From Actinoalloteichus hymeniacidonis (GTDB lineage Bacteria > Actinomycetota > Actinomycetes > Mycobacteriales > Pseudonocardiaceae), in contig NZ_JACHIS010000001.1 in assembly GCF_014203365.1 (NCBI RefSeq), positions 5,642,001 through 5,706,000 of the forward strand: 64,000 nt of DNA, in the 5' to 3' direction. Made by a program: the position numbers and the translations under genes. This document shows positions 44,833-56,337 of this stretch, in pieces (position 1 is the stretch's first letter; each line of letters opens with the position of its first letter). Below the pieces are notes generated by a model. It was not told the origin of the DNA. It did not search any database and saw only the letters and a program-made list of their open reading frames with translations.

Positions 44833-46139
44833 TACTTGAGGAACCCTTCGTAATTGTGCTGCATGAGCTGGTTCTCGATCTGCTTCACAGTATCGAGACC
44901 CACGCCGACCATGATCAGCACTGCAGTACCACCGAACGGGAAGTTCTGGTTGTTCCCGTCGCCGGTGATACTCAGGAAGAAGTTGGGCAGCACCGCCACG
45001 ATGCCCAAGTAAAGCGAGCCGGGCAATGTGATCCTGGACAGAACACGGCCCAGGTACTCGGCGGTCGGCTTGCCCGGTCGGATTCCTGGAACGAATCCGC
45101 CGTACTTCTTCATGTCGTCGGCGCGCTCATCCGGGTTGAACGTGATCGACACGTAGAAGTACGTGAAGAAGATGATCAACAGGAAGAACAGCGTGATGTG
45201 CACCCAGCTCGACTGAGGCACCAGGTACTCGTCGACGAAACGTCGCCACCAGTTGTCCTCGCCGGAGAGCTGCGAGAGCAGCTGCGGCAGGTAGAGCAGC
45301 GACGAACCGAAGATGACCGGGATGACGCCGGCCTGGTTGACCTTCAGCGGCAGATAGGTCGAGGTGCCGCCGTACATCCGGCGACCGATCATGCGCTTGG
45401 CGTACTGCACCGGGATACGGCGCTGCGCCTGCTCGACGAAACAGACCGCCACGATGATGGCCAGCGCGAACACACAGACGACGGCGAAGACGACGCCACC
45501 TGCGGACTGCAGGATGTTGCCACCCTCGGCCGGGATCCGGGCCGCGATGGAGGCGAAGATCAGCAGCGACATACCGTTGCCGATACCGCGCTCGGTGACC
45601 AGCTCACCCATCCACATCAACAGCGTGGCGCCTGCGGTCATCACCACGACGACCACGATGAGGCTGAAGATCGAGTCATCGGGGATGACCCGCTCGTTAC
45701 AGCCCTGGAAGAGGGCGCCGGAGCGAGCAAGCGCGACGACGGTGGTGGCCTGCAGGACCGCGAAGGCGATGGTCAGGTAGCGGGTGTACTGCTGAAGCTT
45801 CGCCTGCCCCGCCTGACCCTCCTTGCGGAGTTGCTCGAAGCGCGGGATCACAACACCGAGGAGCTGAACGATGATGCTCGCGGTGATGAACGGCATGATG
45901 CCCAGCGCGAAGACCGACAGCTGCAGCAGAGCGCCGCCGCTGAACAGGTTGAGCAAGGAGTAAAGGTTCTGGTTCTCGCCCTGTTCGGCCAGCCTGAGGC
46001 ACTCCTGGATGTTCGAGGAGGAGACCCCTGGCGACGGAACGTTCGCCCCCAGCCGGTAGATCACCACGATTCCGAGAGTGAACAGAATCTTGCGGCGCAA
46101 GTCCGGCGTAGTGAGAGCCGAGCGGAAGGCGCTGAGCAC
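44832..46139 (-). CDS. secY: Protein translocase subunit SecY
   Basis: 435 residues from GTG 46139 with GAGGAGG upstream; a longer frame adds 36 unsupported residues. Ten hydrophobic helices, with the plug region and the conserved cytosolic phrases [23 protein letters not shown] and [18 protein letters not shown]-type sequence (in shorter pieces) present. Forms the SecYEG channel for export. First gene of the secY-adk-map group, after an unusually large gap. Confidence 0.97.
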   Translation of the reverse strand: MLSAFRSALTTPDLRRKILFTLGIVVIYRLGANVPSPGVSSSNIQECLRLAEQGENQNLYSLLNLFSGGALLQLSVFALGIMPFITASIIVQLLGVVIPRFEQLRKEGQAGQAKLQQYTRYLTIAFAVLQATTVVALARSGALFQGCNERVIPDDSIFSLIVVVVVMTAGATLLMWMGELVTERGIGNGMSLLIFASIAARIPAEGGNILQSAGGVVFAVVCVFALAIIVAVCFVEQAQRRIPVQYAKRMIGRRMYGGTSTYLPLKVNQAGVIPVIFGSSLLYLPQLLSQLSGEDNWWRRFVDEYLVPQSSWVHITLFFLLIIFFTYFYVSITFNPDERADDMKKYGGFVPGIRPGKPTAEYLGRVLSRITLPGSLYLGIVAVLPNFFLSITGDGNNQNFPFGGTAVLIMVGVGLDTVKQIENQLMQHNYEGFLK

Positions 46140-47429
46140 GCGTGACCTCCTCGGCGTCGTCGGGTTCTCATTCCGACGATCGGCATAGGCCGGCACGGTG
46201 CCGGCAGTACACGGGCCTGGCGCGCAGGCCAGGAACACTGCGTGCATTCAGGCACGAAGCGTGTGCCGACTCTAACAGCAGGGTGGTCATGCCCCACAAG
46301 GTGCGCGCGAGTATTGCGAGATGATCAGCTGTTCGGCTGCCCCGCATCGGCGTGTCAACCGCCGAATGCCAGCACCGGAAGGCGGTCAAGCGACGGCACT
46401 CAGGCACGCAATCGGCGCAAGGACCGCGCCTCGAAGATCATGCGGCAGCCGGACATGGGCTCTACGAACAGGCCGAATCCCCATCGGACACCCAAGGCGG
46501 GGTATGTCGTGCTGCGGGGCGGACAGCTTCCCGACCGCAGCACCATATTTCGCCCCTTCGAGTGATCGCCGTCGGGCATCCGGCTCCTCGCCCATCGGAC
46601 CGACGGCGAGGGTCTGCGGCGAATCGACCGGAGAGGTCTCCGAGGCTGGACTCTGCTCCTCCTGCGGCCGACGGGCCGATCGAACAAGAGGACCGACGTG
46701 ACAAGACGATCGAGTCCGATCAATTCCGAGTCGGCCCGATCGATCGTGGAACGGCCGAGCAGCCCTGTTTATCTGCACGAAGCTCACGACCGGGATAAAG
46801 ATCCAATCGCCGGGTCTGGCGTAAACGGCGCCGCCGTTCCTCGCACCGCGCCCGATCTCTGCTGGCACGATCCCCGACGAGATCGAGCATGATCGGGATC
46901 GACGCACCTCGGACACCTGACAGCTTCCAGAACGCGCGGCAGCATCGCTGGTAGCCGCGTCGACCTACACGTGTCCGCCCCACACCCGTGCCGAGGAACG
47001 TGGTCGATGACGAACGGAACGACGCTGTCGATCATCGGAGCCCTACGCCATTAACGACCCCGGCGGCCGCTAATTCACCGCCTCGCATCCGGTGTCCGGG
47101 TTATTCGCCACTCTCTTTGCGGACGTCGAGCGTCGAATCTTCTCACTCGAATCGAATAACCCGGCGGCCGTCGACCAAATGCCATCGGGCCATGGGGAAC
47201 TCGGACAATCAGCGGCACCACGCCCGGTCCGCCGCGTCGGCATCCGGACAGCGTATCGATGGGCGTCCCGGAAGCCCCACCGTGATCGGAACCTCGCTCG
47301 ACCAGACCCTAAGAAGGCGAAGCACCCGGCCGAACCGGCTGTGGGCCGCAGGCGGCCAGGGAAGCCCGTGAGAACCAAAGCGGCCCGCAGGGAGAACCTG
47401 CGGGCCGCTTCAGGGTTGTCTGTTGCCGA
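46140..47429 (-). other. 1.29-kb gene-free gap between rplO and secY
   Basis: No frame with good codon use was found on either strand. The gap is lower in GC than flanking ribosomal genes. It contains the rplO terminator at its right end (47378-47410) and probably the secY promoter near the left end. A perfect TTGACA at 46358-46353 (minus) has no good -10. Confidence 0.55.
47378..47410 (-). terminator. Terminator after rplO
   Basis: AAGCGGCCCGCAGG (47378-47391) pairs perfectly over 14 bp with 47397-47410 around loop GAGAA; on the minus strand it follows the rplO stop by about 20 bases and leads into TTTGGTTCTC. A strong intrinsic terminator that splits the spc operon before secY. Confidence 0.8.
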
Positions 47430-47873
47430 TCAGGCGGTGGTGGTGGTCCCACCGGCCGCCGTGATCTTCTCGATCGCGCTGCCGGAGAAGGCGCTCGCGG
47501 TGACGTTCAACTTCACGTCGCCGAGGTCGCCGTTGCCCAGCACCTTGACCAACTGGTTCTTCCGGACCGCACCCGCGGCGACCATCTCGGCGATGCCGAT
47601 GGTGCCACCCTCGGGGAACAGCCGAGCCAGATCACCGATGTTGACGGGCTGGTACTCGACGCGGAACCGGTTCTTGAAGCCCTTGAGCTTAGGCAGCCGC
47701 ATCTGCAAGGGCAGCTGGCCACCCTCGAAACCGGCCTTCACATTGCTCCGGGCCTTCGTGCCCTTGGTACCACGACCAGCGGTCTTGCCCTTGGAACCCT
47801 CACCGCGACCGACACGGGTCTTCGCGGTCTTGGATCCCGGGGCAGGCCGCAGGTGGTGAATCTTGATGGCCAT
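47430..47873 (-). CDS. rplO: 50S ribosomal protein L15
   Basis: 147 residues, ATG 47873. [30 protein letters not shown] and the end region fit L15, a late-assembly 23S rRNA binder. Last gene before the terminator at 47378. Confidence 0.97.
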   Translation of the reverse strand: MAIKIHHLRPAPGSKTAKTRVGRGEGSKGKTAGRGTKGTKARSNVKAGFEGGQLPLQMRLPKLKGFKNRFRVEYQPVNIGDLARLFPEGGTIGIAEMVAAGAVRKNQLVKVLGNGDLGDVKLNVTASAFSGSAIEKITAAGGTTTTA

Positions 47874-47877
47874 AACG

Positions 47878-48060
47878 TCAGTTCACCTCTTCGACCTTCA
47901 CCAGGTGACGCACGGTGTGGATCAATCCGCGAACCTGGGGAGTGTCCTCGCGCACGACTTCCTGGCGGATCTTGCGCAGCCCGAGGGTGCGCAGCGAGTC
48001 CCGCTGGTTCTGCTTGACGCCGATGCGGCTGCGAAGCTGGGTCACCTTGAGCTGAGCCAT
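47878..48060 (-). CDS. rpmD: 50S ribosomal protein L30
   Basis: 60 residues from ATG 48060, four bases after the rpsE stop. [20 protein letters not shown] is the L30 signature. Small 23S rRNA-binding protein in the usual rpsE-rpmD-rplO order. Confidence 0.96.
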   Translation of the reverse strand: MAQLKVTQLRSRIGVKQNQRDSLRTLGLRKIRQEVVREDTPQVRGLIHTVRHLVKVEEVN

Positions 48061-48064
48061 CGCC

Positions 48065-48670
48065 TCACACCCCCTGTCCGGCACGAGCCCGCAGCATACG
48101 AGCGGGAGCGACGTCCTCGAGCGGCAGGCCGCGACGGGCAGCCACCTCCTCCGGACGCTGCAGACCCTTGAGCGCGGCCACCGTGGCGTGCACGACGTTG
48201 ATGGCGTTGTCGCTACCCAGCGACTTGCTCAGCACGTCGTGAACTCCGGCGCACTCCAGCACGGCACGCACCGGGCCACCGGCGATAACACCGGTACCGG
48301 GGCTGGCCGGCCGAAGCATGACCACGCCTGCGGCCTTCTCACCCTGGATGGGGTGAGTGATGGTGCCCGCGATCCGGGGAACACGGAAGAAGTTCTTCTT
48401 CGCCTCTTCCACACCCTTGGCGATCGCGGCAGGCACCTCCTTGGCCTTGCCGTAGCCGACGCCGACCAGGCCGTCGCCGTCACCGACGACTACCAGGGCG
48501 GTGAAGCTGAACCGACGACCACCCTTGACGACCTTCGCGACACGGTTGATCGCGACAACGCGCTCGATGTGCGGGGTTTTCTCTGGAGCCGCCCCGCCGC
48601 GGCCACCGTCCCGGCGGTCGCGGCGCTCGCCGCGCTCGCCACCACCCTCACGACGTGTGCGTCCTGGCAT
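48065..48670 (-). CDS. rpsE: 30S ribosomal protein S5
   Basis: 201 residues from ATG 48670. A Arg/Gly-rich N-terminal extension precedes the S5 core ([21 protein letters not shown]). The spectinomycin loop region (KVVKGGRR) is of wild-type form. S5 takes part in decoding accuracy. Confidence 0.97.
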   Translation of the reverse strand: MPGRTRREGGGERGERRDRRDGGRGGAAPEKTPHIERVVAINRVAKVVKGGRRFSFTALVVVGDGDGLVGVGYGKAKEVPAAIAKGVEEAKKNFFRVPRIAGTITHPIQGEKAAGVVMLRPASPGTGVIAGGPVRAVLECAGVHDVLSKSLGSDNAINVVHATVAALKGLQRPEEVAARRGLPLEDVAPARMLRARAGQGV

Positions 48671-48710
48671 CAGACGGCCCTCTCGTTCCACTTGATCTTC
48701 TGCATATCTG

Positions 48711-49121
48711 TCAGAACTCCAGCCCCGCCTCGCGCGCCGCCTCAGCGAGTGCGGCGATGCGGCCGTGGTACTCGTGGCCACCGCGGTCGAAGACGACACC
48801 CTGGATGCCCGCGCTCTTGGCCCGGTCGGCGACCAACGCGCCGACCTTGGCCGCACGGGCCTTCTTGTCGCCGTCCAGCGCTCGGACGTCGGCTTCCAGC
48901 GTCGACGCCGAAGCCAGCGTCACGCCGGCCAGGTCGTCGATCACCTGGGCGACCATGTGCCGCGAGGACCGAGTGACGGCGAGACGAGGACGCTCGGCAG
49001 TGCCCGCGACCTTCTTCCGGATACGGAAGTGCCTGCGCGCCCTGGCCACCCGACGCACCGTGGAGACGTCCTTGCCAACGGGCTTGCGCTTGGCAACGGT
49101 GGTTGCAGTGCTCTCGCTCAT
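48711..49121 (-). CDS. rplR: 50S ribosomal protein L18
   Basis: 136 residues from ATG 49121; GTG 49127 overlaps the rplF stop and is also possible. [21 protein letters not shown] and [23 protein letters not shown] fit L18, which binds 5S rRNA. Confidence 0.95.
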   Translation of the reverse strand: MSESTATTVAKRKPVGKDVSTVRRVARARRHFRIRKKVAGTAERPRLAVTRSSRHMVAQVIDDLAGVTLASASTLEADVRALDGDKKARAAKVGALVADRAKSAGIQGVVFDRGGHEYHGRIAALAEAAREAGLEF

Positions 49122-49123
49122 GC

Positions 49124-49663
49124 TCACTTACCCGTCTTTCCGACCTTGCGGCGGATGACCTCACCCGCGTACCGCACGCCCTTACCCTTGTACGGGTCGG
49201 GCTTGCGCAGCTTCCGAATGTTGGCAGCAACCTCGCCAACCCGCTGCTTGTCGATGCCCTGGACCGAGAACTTGGTCGGGCTCTCGACCGCGAAGCTGAT
49301 GCCCTCCGGCGGCGTGATCTTCACCGGGTGGCTGTAGCCGAGGGCGAACTCGAGCTCGCCGCCCTTCAGCACCACACGGTAACCAACGCCGTGGATCTCG
49401 AGCTTCTTCTCGTAGCCCTGGCTGACGCCGATGATCAGGTTGTTGACCAGCGTGCGGCTCAACCCGTGCAGTGCACGGCTCTTCCGCTCGTCGTCGGGGC
49501 GCTTCACCACAACCGCGCCGTCCTCCGAGCGCTCAGCGCTGATCGGCTCGGCAAGGGTGTGCGACAGGGTGCCCTTGGGCCCCTTGACCGTCACCAAGCG
49601 GCCATCGAGAGTGACCTCGACGCCGGAGGGCACGGTTACCGGCAGTTTTCCGATGCGCGACAT
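49124..49663 (-). CDS. rplF: 50S ribosomal protein L6
   Basis: 179 residues, ATG 49663. [20 protein letters not shown] and the C-terminal [24 protein letters not shown] are diagnostic. Binds near the factor-binding site of 23S rRNA. Normal rpsH-rplF-rplR order. Confidence 0.97.
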   Translation of the reverse strand: MSRIGKLPVTVPSGVEVTLDGRLVTVKGPKGTLSHTLAEPISAERSEDGAVVVKRPDDERKSRALHGLSRTLVNNLIIGVSQGYEKKLEIHGVGYRVVLKGGELEFALGYSHPVKITPPEGISFAVESPTKFSVQGIDKQRVGEVAANIRKLRKPDPYKGKGVRYAGEVIRRKVGKTGK

Positions 49664-49679
49664 TCCGATACCCCCTTTC

Positions 49680-50078
49680 TCACCAGACGTAGGCGAGGAC
49701 TTCCCCGCCCACGCCCTGCTTGCCTGCCTGCCGGTCGGTCACCAGACCGCCGGAGGAGGAGATGATCGCCACTCCGAGACCGCCCAACACCTTGGGCAGG
49801 TTGGTCGACTTGGCGTAGACCCGAAGACCGGGCTTGGACACGCGCCGCAGACCCGCGATGCTGCGCTCGCGGTTCGGGCCGTACTTCAGCTCGACGACCA
49901 GGTTCTGGCACTTCTCACCCTGCTCGACGCGGTGCCCCGAGATGTAGCCCTCGCGCTTGAGGATCTCGGCGATGTTCGCCTTGAGCTTGGAGTGCGGCAA
50001 CACGACCTCGTCGTGATATGCCGAGTTGGCGTTACGCAGACGAGTCAAGAAGTCTGCGATCGGGTCGGTCATGGTCAT
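49680..50078 (-). CDS. rpsH: 30S ribosomal protein S8
   Basis: 132 residues; ATG 50078 or ATG 50072. [17 protein letters not shown] and [11 protein letters not shown] ending are typical. A primary binder of the central domain of 16S rRNA. Confidence 0.97.
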   Translation of the reverse strand: MTMTDPIADFLTRLRNANSAYHDEVVLPHSKLKANIAEILKREGYISGHRVEQGEKCQNLVVELKYGPNRERSIAGLRRVSKPGLRVYAKSTNLPKVLGGLGVAIISSSGGLVTDRQAGKQGVGGEVLAYVW

Positions 50079-50188
50079 GGTGACCTGGTCAACCTTTCTC
50101 GCCCTGGTTCCCGGCCGGGTGGCCGGGCCTGGAGCGAACTGGAACGGTCAGTGTGCTGGTGCCTGTCGAACGCCGAGAAGGCGTCCGA

Positions 50189-50374
50189 TCACCAGCTGGA
50201 CTTGCGAACGCCCGGGAGCTCGCCCGCGTGGGCCATCTCGCGAAGGCACACCCGGCAGAGACCGAACTTGCGAAACACCGAGTGCGGGCGACCGCAACGC
50301 TGGCAACGGGTGTAAGCCCGCACCGCGAACTTCGGCTTGCGTGCTGCCTTGGCAACCAGCGACTTCTTAGCCAT
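50189..50374 (-). CDS. rpsN: 30S ribosomal protein S14, zinc form
   Basis: 61 residues, ATG 50374. [20 protein letters not shown] gives two CxxC pairs, so this is the short zinc-binding type Z. The zinc-free type used under zinc limitation is not in this window. Order rplE-rpsN-rpsH is standard. Confidence 0.97.
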   Translation of the reverse strand: MAKKSLVAKAARKPKFAVRAYTRCQRCGRPHSVFRKFGLCRVCLREMAHAGELPGVRKSSW

Positions 50375-50395
50375 CGGTTCTCCTCGTCCTTATCC

Positions 50396-50971
50396 TCATC
50401 GTCCGCTGTCGGCGGACTTGAAGGGAAAACCGAGGTGCCGCAGCAGCGCCCGCCCCTCCTCGTCGTTGATCGCGGTGGTGACGACCGTGATGTCCATACC
50501 CCTGGGGCGGTCGATCGAGTCGGGGTCGATCTCGTGGAACATCGACTGCTCGCTCAGCCCGAAGGTGTAGTTGCCGTTGCCGTCGAACTGGCGGTCCGAC
50601 AGGCCGCGGAAGTCACGGATACGCGGCAGCGCGATGGTCAGCAGCCGGTCCATGAACTCCCACATCCGGTCGCCGCGCAGCGTCGCCCTGGCGCCGATCG
50701 GCATCCCCTCACGCAGCTTGAACTGCGCGATGGACTTGCGGGCGCGCCGAACCTCGGGGCGCTGGCCGGTGATCGTCGCGAGGTCGCGGACTGCGGGCTC
50801 GATCAGCTTGCCGTCCCTGGCAGCGTCTCCGACGCCCATGTTCACGACGACCTTGACGATGCCGGGAACCTGCATCACGTTCGAGTAGTCGAACTGCTCG
50901 CGCAGGGCGGCGACGATCTCCTCGCGGTAACGGAGCTTCAGTCGGGGGACGATCTTCTCAGCAGTCGTCAT
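50396..50971 (-). CDS. rplE: 50S ribosomal protein L5
   Basis: 191 residues. [38 protein letters not shown] and [10 protein letters not shown] are L5 features. It binds 5S rRNA and P-site tRNA. Confidence 0.97.
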   Translation of the reverse strand: MTTAEKIVPRLKLRYREEIVAALREQFDYSNVMQVPGIVKVVVNMGVGDAARDGKLIEPAVRDLATITGQRPEVRRARKSIAQFKLREGMPIGARATLRGDRMWEFMDRLLTIALPRIRDFRGLSDRQFDGNGNYTFGLSEQSMFHEIDPDSIDRPRGMDITVVTTAINDEEGRALLRHLGFPFKSADSGR

Positions 50972-50973
50972 GA

Positions 50974-51288
50974 TCAGATGTCCTTACCGTTGCGGCGCGA
51001 GATGCGAACCCGACGCCCGTCCTCATCGGTCCGGTAGCCGACCCTGGTCGGAGTACCGTCCGAGTCCACCACCTGAACGTTGCTGACGTGGATCGGCGCT
51101 TCCTGGGTCACGATGCCACCGGACTGCGCGCCACGCTGGGTGCGGCTGATCTTGGTGTGCTTCTTGATGCGGTTCACACCCTCGACCAGGATCCGCGACG
51201 TCTGCGGGTAGGCCTTGATGACCTTGCCCTTCGCGCCCTTGTCCTTGCCTGCGATGACCACGACAGTGTCGCCCTTGTGCACCTTCAT
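50974..51288 (-). CDS. rplX: 50S ribosomal protein L24
   Basis: 104 residues. [22 protein letters not shown] is the KOW motif; L24 starts large-subunit assembly near the tunnel exit. Two bases separate it from rplN. Confidence 0.97.
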   Translation of the reverse strand: MKVHKGDTVVVIAGKDKGAKGKVIKAYPQTSRILVEGVNRIKKHTKISRTQRGAQSGGIVTQEAPIHVSNVQVVDSDGTPTRVGYRTDEDGRRVRISRRNGKDI

Positions 51289-51290
51289 GA

Positions 51291-51659
51291 TCAGAGCACC
51301 TCCGGAGCCAACGAGATGATCTTCATGAACCTCTTGTCACGCAGCTCACGACCGACCGGGCCGAAGATGCGCGTACCGCGCGGCTCGTTGTCGGCCTTGA
51401 TGATCACTGCGGCGTTCTCGTCGAACCGGATGTAGGAACCGTCCGGACGACGGCGCTCCTTCACGGTGCGCACGATGACGGCCTTGATCACGTCACCACG
51501 CTTGACATTGGCGCCCGGGATCGCTTCCTTCACGGTCGCGACGATCACGTCGCCGATACCCGCGTACCGCCGCCCCGAGCCGCCCAACACGCGGATGCAC
51601 AAGATTTCCTTGGCTCCGGTGTTGTCAGCGACGCGGAGCCGCGACTCCTGCTGAATCAC
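51291..51659 (-). CDS. rplN: 50S ribosomal protein L14
   Basis: 122 residues from GTG 51659; the longer frame to 51743 has no support. [32 protein letters not shown] and [20 protein letters not shown] are typical. First gene of the spc cluster after the hairpin at 51791. Confidence 0.97.
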   Translation of the reverse strand: MIQQESRLRVADNTGAKEILCIRVLGGSGRRYAGIGDVIVATVKEAIPGANVKRGDVIKAVIVRTVKERRRPDGSYIRFDENAAVIIKADNEPRGTRIFGPVGRELRDKRFMKIISLAPEVL

Positions 51660-51790
51660 GTCAACTCCTGACCTGCGTATTGCCCGCCGGATTTCCGACC
51701 CGACGGGCGCGGTCGTTGTAGTGGCTTGTAGTGGTCGGTCCAAGCCGACGGCCCAGACCCGACGCTACCGAACCCGTTTCACCGGGCTCG

Positions 51791-51819
51791 GCTTCGGCAG
51801 GCGACCACCCTGCCGAAGC
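51791..51819 (-). terminator. Hairpin between rpsQ and rplN
   Basis: GCTTCGGCAGG (51791-51801) pairs with CCTGCCGAAGC (51809-51819), 11 bp, loop of seven. It lies in the 226-bp gap that marks the S10/spc operon boundary, downstream of rpsQ on the minus strand, and may end or attenuate the S10 transcript. Confidence 0.6.
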
Positions 51820-51885
51820 GCCGTAGCCTAACTCGTTGCGACTGTCCTCGATCCCGCGCCGGTGGCACGGGCCTGGGACAGGGTA

Positions 51886-52164
51886 TTACCTGGCCTTCTC
51901 GAGGATCTCGACGAGCCGCCAGCGCTTCGTTGCCGACAGCGGTCGGGTCTCCATCAGCAGGACCCGGTCGCCCACGCCTGCGGCGTTCTGCTCGTCGTGC
52001 ACCTTGACCTTGGTGGTGCTGCGCAGAACCTTGCCGTACAGCGAGTGCTTCTTACGGTCTTCCAACTGCACGACGACCGTCTTGTCCATCTTGTCCGAGA
52101 CGACGTAACCCTCGCGAACCTTGCGGTTGTTCCGCGTCTCGGTCTTCTGCTCGTTCTCGCTCAT
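51886..52164 (-). CDS. rpsQ: 30S ribosomal protein S17
   Basis: 92 residues from ATG 52164, overlapping the rpmC stop (ATGA). [25 protein letters not shown] is the OB-fold signature of S17. Last gene of the S10 operon. Confidence 0.97.
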   Translation of the reverse strand: MSENEQKTETRNNRKVREGYVVSDKMDKTVVVQLEDRKKHSLYGKVLRSTTKVKVHDEQNAAGVGDRVLLMETRPLSATKRWRLVEILEKAR

Positions 52165-52415
52165 GCCGCACCTTCACTCGTGGTCGCGTCCGCCTGGTCC
52201 GGCGAGACGGACAAGCCCAGCTCGCGCTCACGCATCACGGTGTAGATCCTGGCGATGTCATGCCGCACGACACGCAGCCGACGGTTGTTCTCCAGCTGCC
52301 CGGTGGCCATCTGGAATCGGAGGTTGAACAGCTCCTCCTTGGCTTCCCGAAGACGCTGCACGAGCTCGCTCTCGGTGAGCTCACGCAGCTCGGCTGCGGT
52401 GCTGACCGCTGCCAT
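52161..52415 (-). CDS. rpmC: 50S ribosomal protein L29
   Basis: 84 residues; ATG 52415 overlaps the rplP stop (TGATG). [27 protein letters not shown] and the [18 protein letters not shown] pattern are typical. Sits at the tunnel exit and contacts SRP and trigger factor. Confidence 0.96.
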   Translation of the reverse strand: MAAVSTAAELRELTESELVQRLREAKEELFNLRFQMATGQLENNRRLRVVRHDIARIYTVMRERELGLSVSPDQADATTSEGAA

Positions 52416-52834
52416 CAGAACTCACCACCCTCACGTGTCACGATGCGGCACTTCATCGGAAGCTTGTGGATCGCGCGAAGCAGTGCCTCACGGGCCACGG
52501 TCTCGTTCGGGTAAGTCATCTCGAACAGCACCCGACCGGGCTTCACGTTGGAGATCCACTGCTCCGGCGAACCCTTACCGGAACCCATCCGGGTCTCAGC
52601 AGGCTTCTTGGTCAGCGGACGGTCCGGGAAGATGTTGATCCAGACCTTGCCACCACGACGGATGTGGCGGTTGATGGCGATACGAGCCGACTCGATCTGC
52701 CTGTTGGTGACGTACGCGGGCTCCAGAGCCTGGATCCCGTACTCACCGAAGGTGACCCGCGTCCCGCCCTTGGCGGCGCCGCCCCGGTCGGGACGGTGCT
52801 GCTTACGGAACTTGACCTTACGCGGGATGAGCAC
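52415..52834 (-). CDS. rplP: 50S ribosomal protein L16
   Basis: 139 residues. [22 protein letters not shown]-like [27 protein letters not shown] and [20 protein letters not shown] are diagnostic. L16 aligns the A-site tRNA at the peptidyl-transferase centre. Overlaps rpmC by one base (TGATG). Confidence 0.97.
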   Translation of the reverse strand: MLIPRKVKFRKQHRPDRGGAAKGGTRVTFGEYGIQALEPAYVTNRQIESARIAINRHIRRGGKVWINIFPDRPLTKKPAETRMGSGKGSPEQWISNVKPGRVLFEMTYPNETVAREALLRAIHKLPMKCRIVTREGGEF

Positions 52835-52837
52835 TTG

Positions 52838-53665
52838 TCAGCCCTCCGTCTTCTCGCCGGCCGCAGCCGTCGTCTTCTCCGCAGTCACGGCCTCGGCCGC
52901 GGCGCGCCCGGCCTCGGTGCCCGCTGCGGTCGTGCCAGAGGCACCGGAGCGACGACGGTTCGACCGGTCCGGCCGGTCCGCGCGGTCCCGACGCGGGGCC
53001 CGAGCCTCGGCAGCCGCAGCCTCGCGGGCCTTCAGGCCACCGACCAGCTCACCCTTGTAGATCCAGACCTTCACGCCGATCCGACCGAAGGTCGTCTTGG
53101 CCTCGAAGAATCCGTAGTCGATGTCGGCCCGCAGCGTGTGCAGCGGGACGCGACCCTCGCGGTAGAACTCCGAGCGCGACATCTCAGCACCGCCGAGGCG
53201 GCCGCTGACCTGCACCCGAATGCCCTTGACCTGCGGCGAGCGCATCGACGACTGCATCGCCTTACGCATCGCGCGACGGAAGGACACGCGGTTGGAGAGC
53301 TGCTCCGCGACGTTCTGCGCCACGAGCTGCGAGTCGGCCTCGGAGCCCTTGACCTCGAGGATGTTGAGCTGGATCTGCTTCTTGGTGAGCTTCTCGAGCT
53401 CACCGCGGATCCGGTCGGCCTCCGCGCCTCGGCGGCCGATCACGATGCCGGGACGAGCGGTGTGGATGTCGACGCGAACCCGGTCCCGGGTGCGCTCGAT
53501 CTCCACCTTGGAGATGCCTGCCCGCTCCATGCCCTTGGAGAGCATTCGGCGGATCTTGACATCCTCCGACACATACTCGGCGTACTGCTTGTCGGCGTAC
53601 CAGCGGGACTTCCAGTCGGTGGTGATCCCCAGCCGGAAGCCGTGCGGGTTGATTTTCTGACCCAC
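52838..53665 (-). CDS. rpsC: 30S ribosomal protein S3
   Basis: 275 residues. KH-type domain ([28 protein letters not shown], in pieces) and the C-terminal S3 domain are present; the last 60 residues are a basic/acidic Arg/Ala/Glu-rich extension as in actinobacteria. S3 lies at the mRNA entry tunnel. It overlaps rplV by one base. Confidence 0.97.
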   Translation of the reverse strand: MGQKINPHGFRLGITTDWKSRWYADKQYAEYVSEDVKIRRMLSKGMERAGISKVEIERTRDRVRVDIHTARPGIVIGRRGAEADRIRGELEKLTKKQIQLNILEVKGSEADSQLVAQNVAEQLSNRVSFRRAMRKAMQSSMRSPQVKGIRVQVSGRLGGAEMSRSEFYREGRVPLHTLRADIDYGFFEAKTTFGRIGVKVWIYKGELVGGLKAREAAAAEARAPRRDRADRPDRSNRRRSGASGTTAAGTEAGRAAAEAVTAEKTTAAAGEKTEG

Positions 53666-54099
53666 TACCGGGCACTTCCCTTCACGCTGGACTTGCGAGC
53701 CCGGCCCGTGGCCTGCGGCCGGGACTCGACCTCGACGGTGATGTGGCTGGTCCGCTTGCGGACCCGGTACGCGCGGCCCTGAGCCCGCGGCCGGATGCGC
53801 TTGAGTGTCGGCCCCTCGTCCACGAAAATGCTGCTGATCCAGAGCGTCTCCGGATCGAGGTCGAGGTTGTTCTCGGCGTTGGCGATGGCGCTGGCAAGCA
53901 CCTTCTCCACCGGCTCGCTGGCAGATTGCGGCGCGAACCGGAGCACGGCCAGGGCCTCCTGAGCGTGACGGCCCCTGACGAGATCGACCACGCGGCGCAC
54001 CTTCATCGGCGTGGCGCGGACATAGCGGGCCCGCGCCACGGCGCGCGACGGCGTTTCCGCGCCTTCCTCCGGCGCCACAGCGTCGTTTCGGGCGTTCAT
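53665..54099 (-). CDS. rplV: 50S ribosomal protein L22
   Basis: 144 residues, with 20 residues before the conserved [19 protein letters not shown] core. The loop tip ([20 protein letters not shown]) projects into the exit tunnel; it is of unremarkable wild-type form. Confidence 0.96.
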   Translation of the reverse strand: MNARNDAVAPEEGAETPSRAVARARYVRATPMKVRRVVDLVRGRHAQEALAVLRFAPQSASEPVEKVLASAIANAENNLDLDPETLWISSIFVDEGPTLKRIRPRAQGRAYRVRKRTSHITVEVESRPQATGRARKSSVKGSAR

Positions 54100-54151
54100 C
54101 GCTGTTTCCCCTTGCTCTTGCTAGTCCGTGATTCTCGCGTCGATGCCCGCG

Positions 54152-54433
54152 TCAGCGGCGGCGAGACCTGCGGTCTTCCTTGACGTGACCCTTGAAGGTG
54201 CGGGTCGGGGCGAACTCGCCCAACTTGTGACCCACCATCGCCTCGGAGACGAACACCGGGACGTGCTTGCGACCGTCGTGCACAGCGAACGTGTGCCCGA
54301 GCATGTCCGGAATAATGGTCGAGCGCCGGGACCAAGTCTTGATCACCGTCTTCTTGCCAGACTCGTTCAGTACGTCCACCTTCTTGAGCAGGTGGTCGTC
54401 GACGAACGGGCCCTTCTTCAGGCTGCGTGGCAT
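54152..54433 (-). CDS. rpsS: 30S ribosomal protein S19
   Basis: 93 residues, ATG 54433. [18 protein letters not shown] and [18 protein letters not shown] are diagnostic. Sits in the head of the small subunit with S13. Confidence 0.97.
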   Translation of the reverse strand: MPRSLKKGPFVDDHLLKKVDVLNESGKKTVIKTWSRRSTIIPDMLGHTFAVHDGRKHVPVFVSEAMVGHKLGEFAPTRTFKGHVKEDRRSRRR

Positions 54434-54451
54434 CCTTCACTCCCTCCCTGC

Positions 54452-55285
54452 TCAGCGCTTCTTGCCGGTACGGCGTCGGCGCACGATGAGCGAGTCACTT
54501 GCCTTACGACGGCGGGTACGGCCCTCGGGCTTACCAGCCGGGTTAACCGGGTGACGACCACCGGACGTCTTACCCTCACCACCACCGTGCGGGTGGTCGA
54601 CCGGGTTCATGGCGACACCACGGACGGTCGGGCGCTTGCCCTTCCACCGCATCCGGCCAGCCTTGCCCCAGTTGATGTTCGCCTGCTCGGAGTTGCCGAC
54701 CTCACCGACCGTGGCGCGACAGCGCACGTCCACGTTGCGGATCTCACCGGACGGCATCCGGAGCTGGGCGTAGGGCCCGTCCTTGGCCACCAGCTGCACG
54801 CTGGCACCCGCCGACCGAGCGATCTTGGCTCCGCCACCGGGCCGGAGCTCGATCGCGTGCACCACGGTGCCGGTCGGGATGTTGCGCAGCGGCAGGTTGT
54901 TACCCGGCTTGATGTCAGCCCGGGGACCGCTCTCGATCGCATCGCCCTGTCGCGTCTTCTCAGGCGCGATGATGTAACGCTTCTCGCCGTCTGCGTAGTG
55001 CAGCAGCGCGATGCGGGCGGTGCGGTTCGGGTCGTACTCGATGTGCGCGACCTTGGCAGGCACGCCGTCCTTGTCCGACCGACGGAAGTCGATCAGACGG
55101 TAGGCGCGCTTGTGGCCACCACCCTTGTGCCGGGTCGTGATCTTGCCGTGCGCGTTACGGCCGCCTCGGCCGTGCAGCGGACGGACCAGCGACTTCTCCG
55201 GCGTCGACCGAGTGATCTCGGCGAAGTCGGCCACGCTGGCACCACGACGACCCGGTGTCGTCGGCTTGTACTTGCGGATGCCCAT
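54452..55285 (-). CDS. rplB: 50S ribosomal protein L2
   Basis: 277 residues. [13 protein letters not shown] at the N-terminus and the C-terminal [21 protein letters not shown], with the histidine near the peptidyl-transferase centre, are complete. Confidence 0.98.
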   Translation of the reverse strand: MGIRKYKPTTPGRRGASVADFAEITRSTPEKSLVRPLHGRGGRNAHGKITTRHKGGGHKRAYRLIDFRRSDKDGVPAKVAHIEYDPNRTARIALLHYADGEKRYIIAPEKTRQGDAIESGPRADIKPGNNLPLRNIPTGTVVHAIELRPGGGAKIARSAGASVQLVAKDGPYAQLRMPSGEIRNVDVRCRATVGEVGNSEQANINWGKAGRMRWKGKRPTVRGVAMNPVDHPHGGGEGKTSGGRHPVNPAGKPEGRTRRRKASDSLIVRRRRTGKKR

Positions 55286-55330
55286 GTCTGTGCAGTCCTC
55301 AGTCGTTCAGTCCGGTTCGGTCTGACCGCG

Positions 55331-55630
55331 TCACGCGGCCGGACCGCCGAAGATCTCGATCGGCTTGCTCTCCGGGTGCAAGGTCACGATCGCCCGCTTG
55401 GTGTCCTTGCGCTTGCCGTACCCGGTGCGGGTGCGCTTGCGCTTACCCTGACGGTTGAGCGTGTTCACGCTCGCGACCTTCACGCCGAAGACCTGCTCGA
55501 CGGCGATCTTGATCTGCGTCTTGTTGGCGTCCGGCACCACCACGAAGGTGTACTTCTTGTCCTCGAGAAGGCCGTAGCTCTTCTCGGAGACGACCGGAGC
55601 AACCAAGATGTCGCGAGGGTCGGGGATCAC
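55331..55630 (-). CDS. rplW: 50S ribosomal protein L23
   Basis: 99 residues from GTG 55630, overlapping the rplD stop (GTGA). [28 protein letters not shown] is typical. L23 docks SRP and trigger factor at the tunnel exit. Confidence 0.96.
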   Translation of the reverse strand: MIPDPRDILVAPVVSEKSYGLLEDKKYTFVVVPDANKTQIKIAVEQVFGVKVASVNTLNRQGKRKRTRTGYGKRKDTKRAIVTLHPESKPIEIFGGPAA

Positions 55631-56337
55631 TTCCCAGCCTCCCCATCTGAGTTGGACTCGGTAGCGTCGGCGATCTCGCCGGACCGTGCGGAGGCCTTGC
55701 CAGCCCGCCGGACCGAACCGGAGAGGAACCTCTCCATGGCCGCCTTCGTGAACACCAGGTCGTCGTTGACCAGCACGTCGTACGTGTTGAGCTGGTCGGG
55801 AGCGATCAGGTGCACGTCGGGAAGGTTGCGCAGGCTCTGCCACGCCAGCACGTCGTCGCGGTCGAGAACGACCAGCACGCGACGGGCCTCGGTGATGGTG
55901 CGCAGTGCCTGCCGGGCGAACTTGGTCGACGGCTTCTCGCCATCCACCAGCGAGGTGACGACGTGAATCTGTCCCTCACGGGCCCGGTCGGACAGCGCAC
56001 CGCGCAGCGCGGCGGCCTTCATCTTCTTGGGCGTCCGCTGCGTGTAGTCGCGGGGCGTCGGGCCGTGCACGACGCCACCACCGACGAACTGCGGCGCACG
56101 AACCGAACCCTGACGGGCGCGGCCGGTGCCCTTCTGGCGGTAAGGCTTACGCCCACCACCGCGAACCTCGCCGCGGGTCTTGGTGTCGTGCGTACCCTGC
56201 CGAGCAGCCGCCTGCTGAGCGACCACGACCTGGTGCATCAAGGACACGTTCGCCTGGACGTCGAAGACGTCGGCGGGCAGCTCGATGCTGCCGTCGGCCT
56301 TGCCGTCCGGGGTCTTGATCTCAACGTTCGCGCTCAT
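55627..56337 (-). CDS. rplD: 50S ribosomal protein L4
   Basis: 236 residues. Core loop [29 protein letters not shown] lines the exit tunnel; the C-terminus carries an extension of charged residues. Overlaps rplC by one base (TGATG) and rplW by four. Confidence 0.97.
   Translation of the reverse strand: MSANVEIKTPDGKADGSIELPADVFDVQANVSLMHQVVVAQQAAARQGTHDTKTRGEVRGGGRKPYRQKGTGRARQGSVRAPQFVGGGVVHGPTPRDYTQRTPKKMKAAALRGALSDRAREGQIHVVTSLVDGEKPSTKFARQALRTITEARRVLVVLDRDDVLAWQSLRNLPDVHLIAPDQLNTYDVLVNDDLVFTKAAMERFLSGSVRRAGKASARSGEIADATESNSDGEAGK

Noticed and set aside
46353-46358. TTGACA on the minus strand upstream of secY
   Set aside because: No acceptable -10 element at 16-19 bp; not called as a promoter.
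53743-55966. Long antisense ORFs across the ribosomal protein genes (for example 54128-55966, 59531-61285)
   Set aside because: They mirror real genes on the other strand; in high-GC DNA antisense frames stay open because stop codons are rare.
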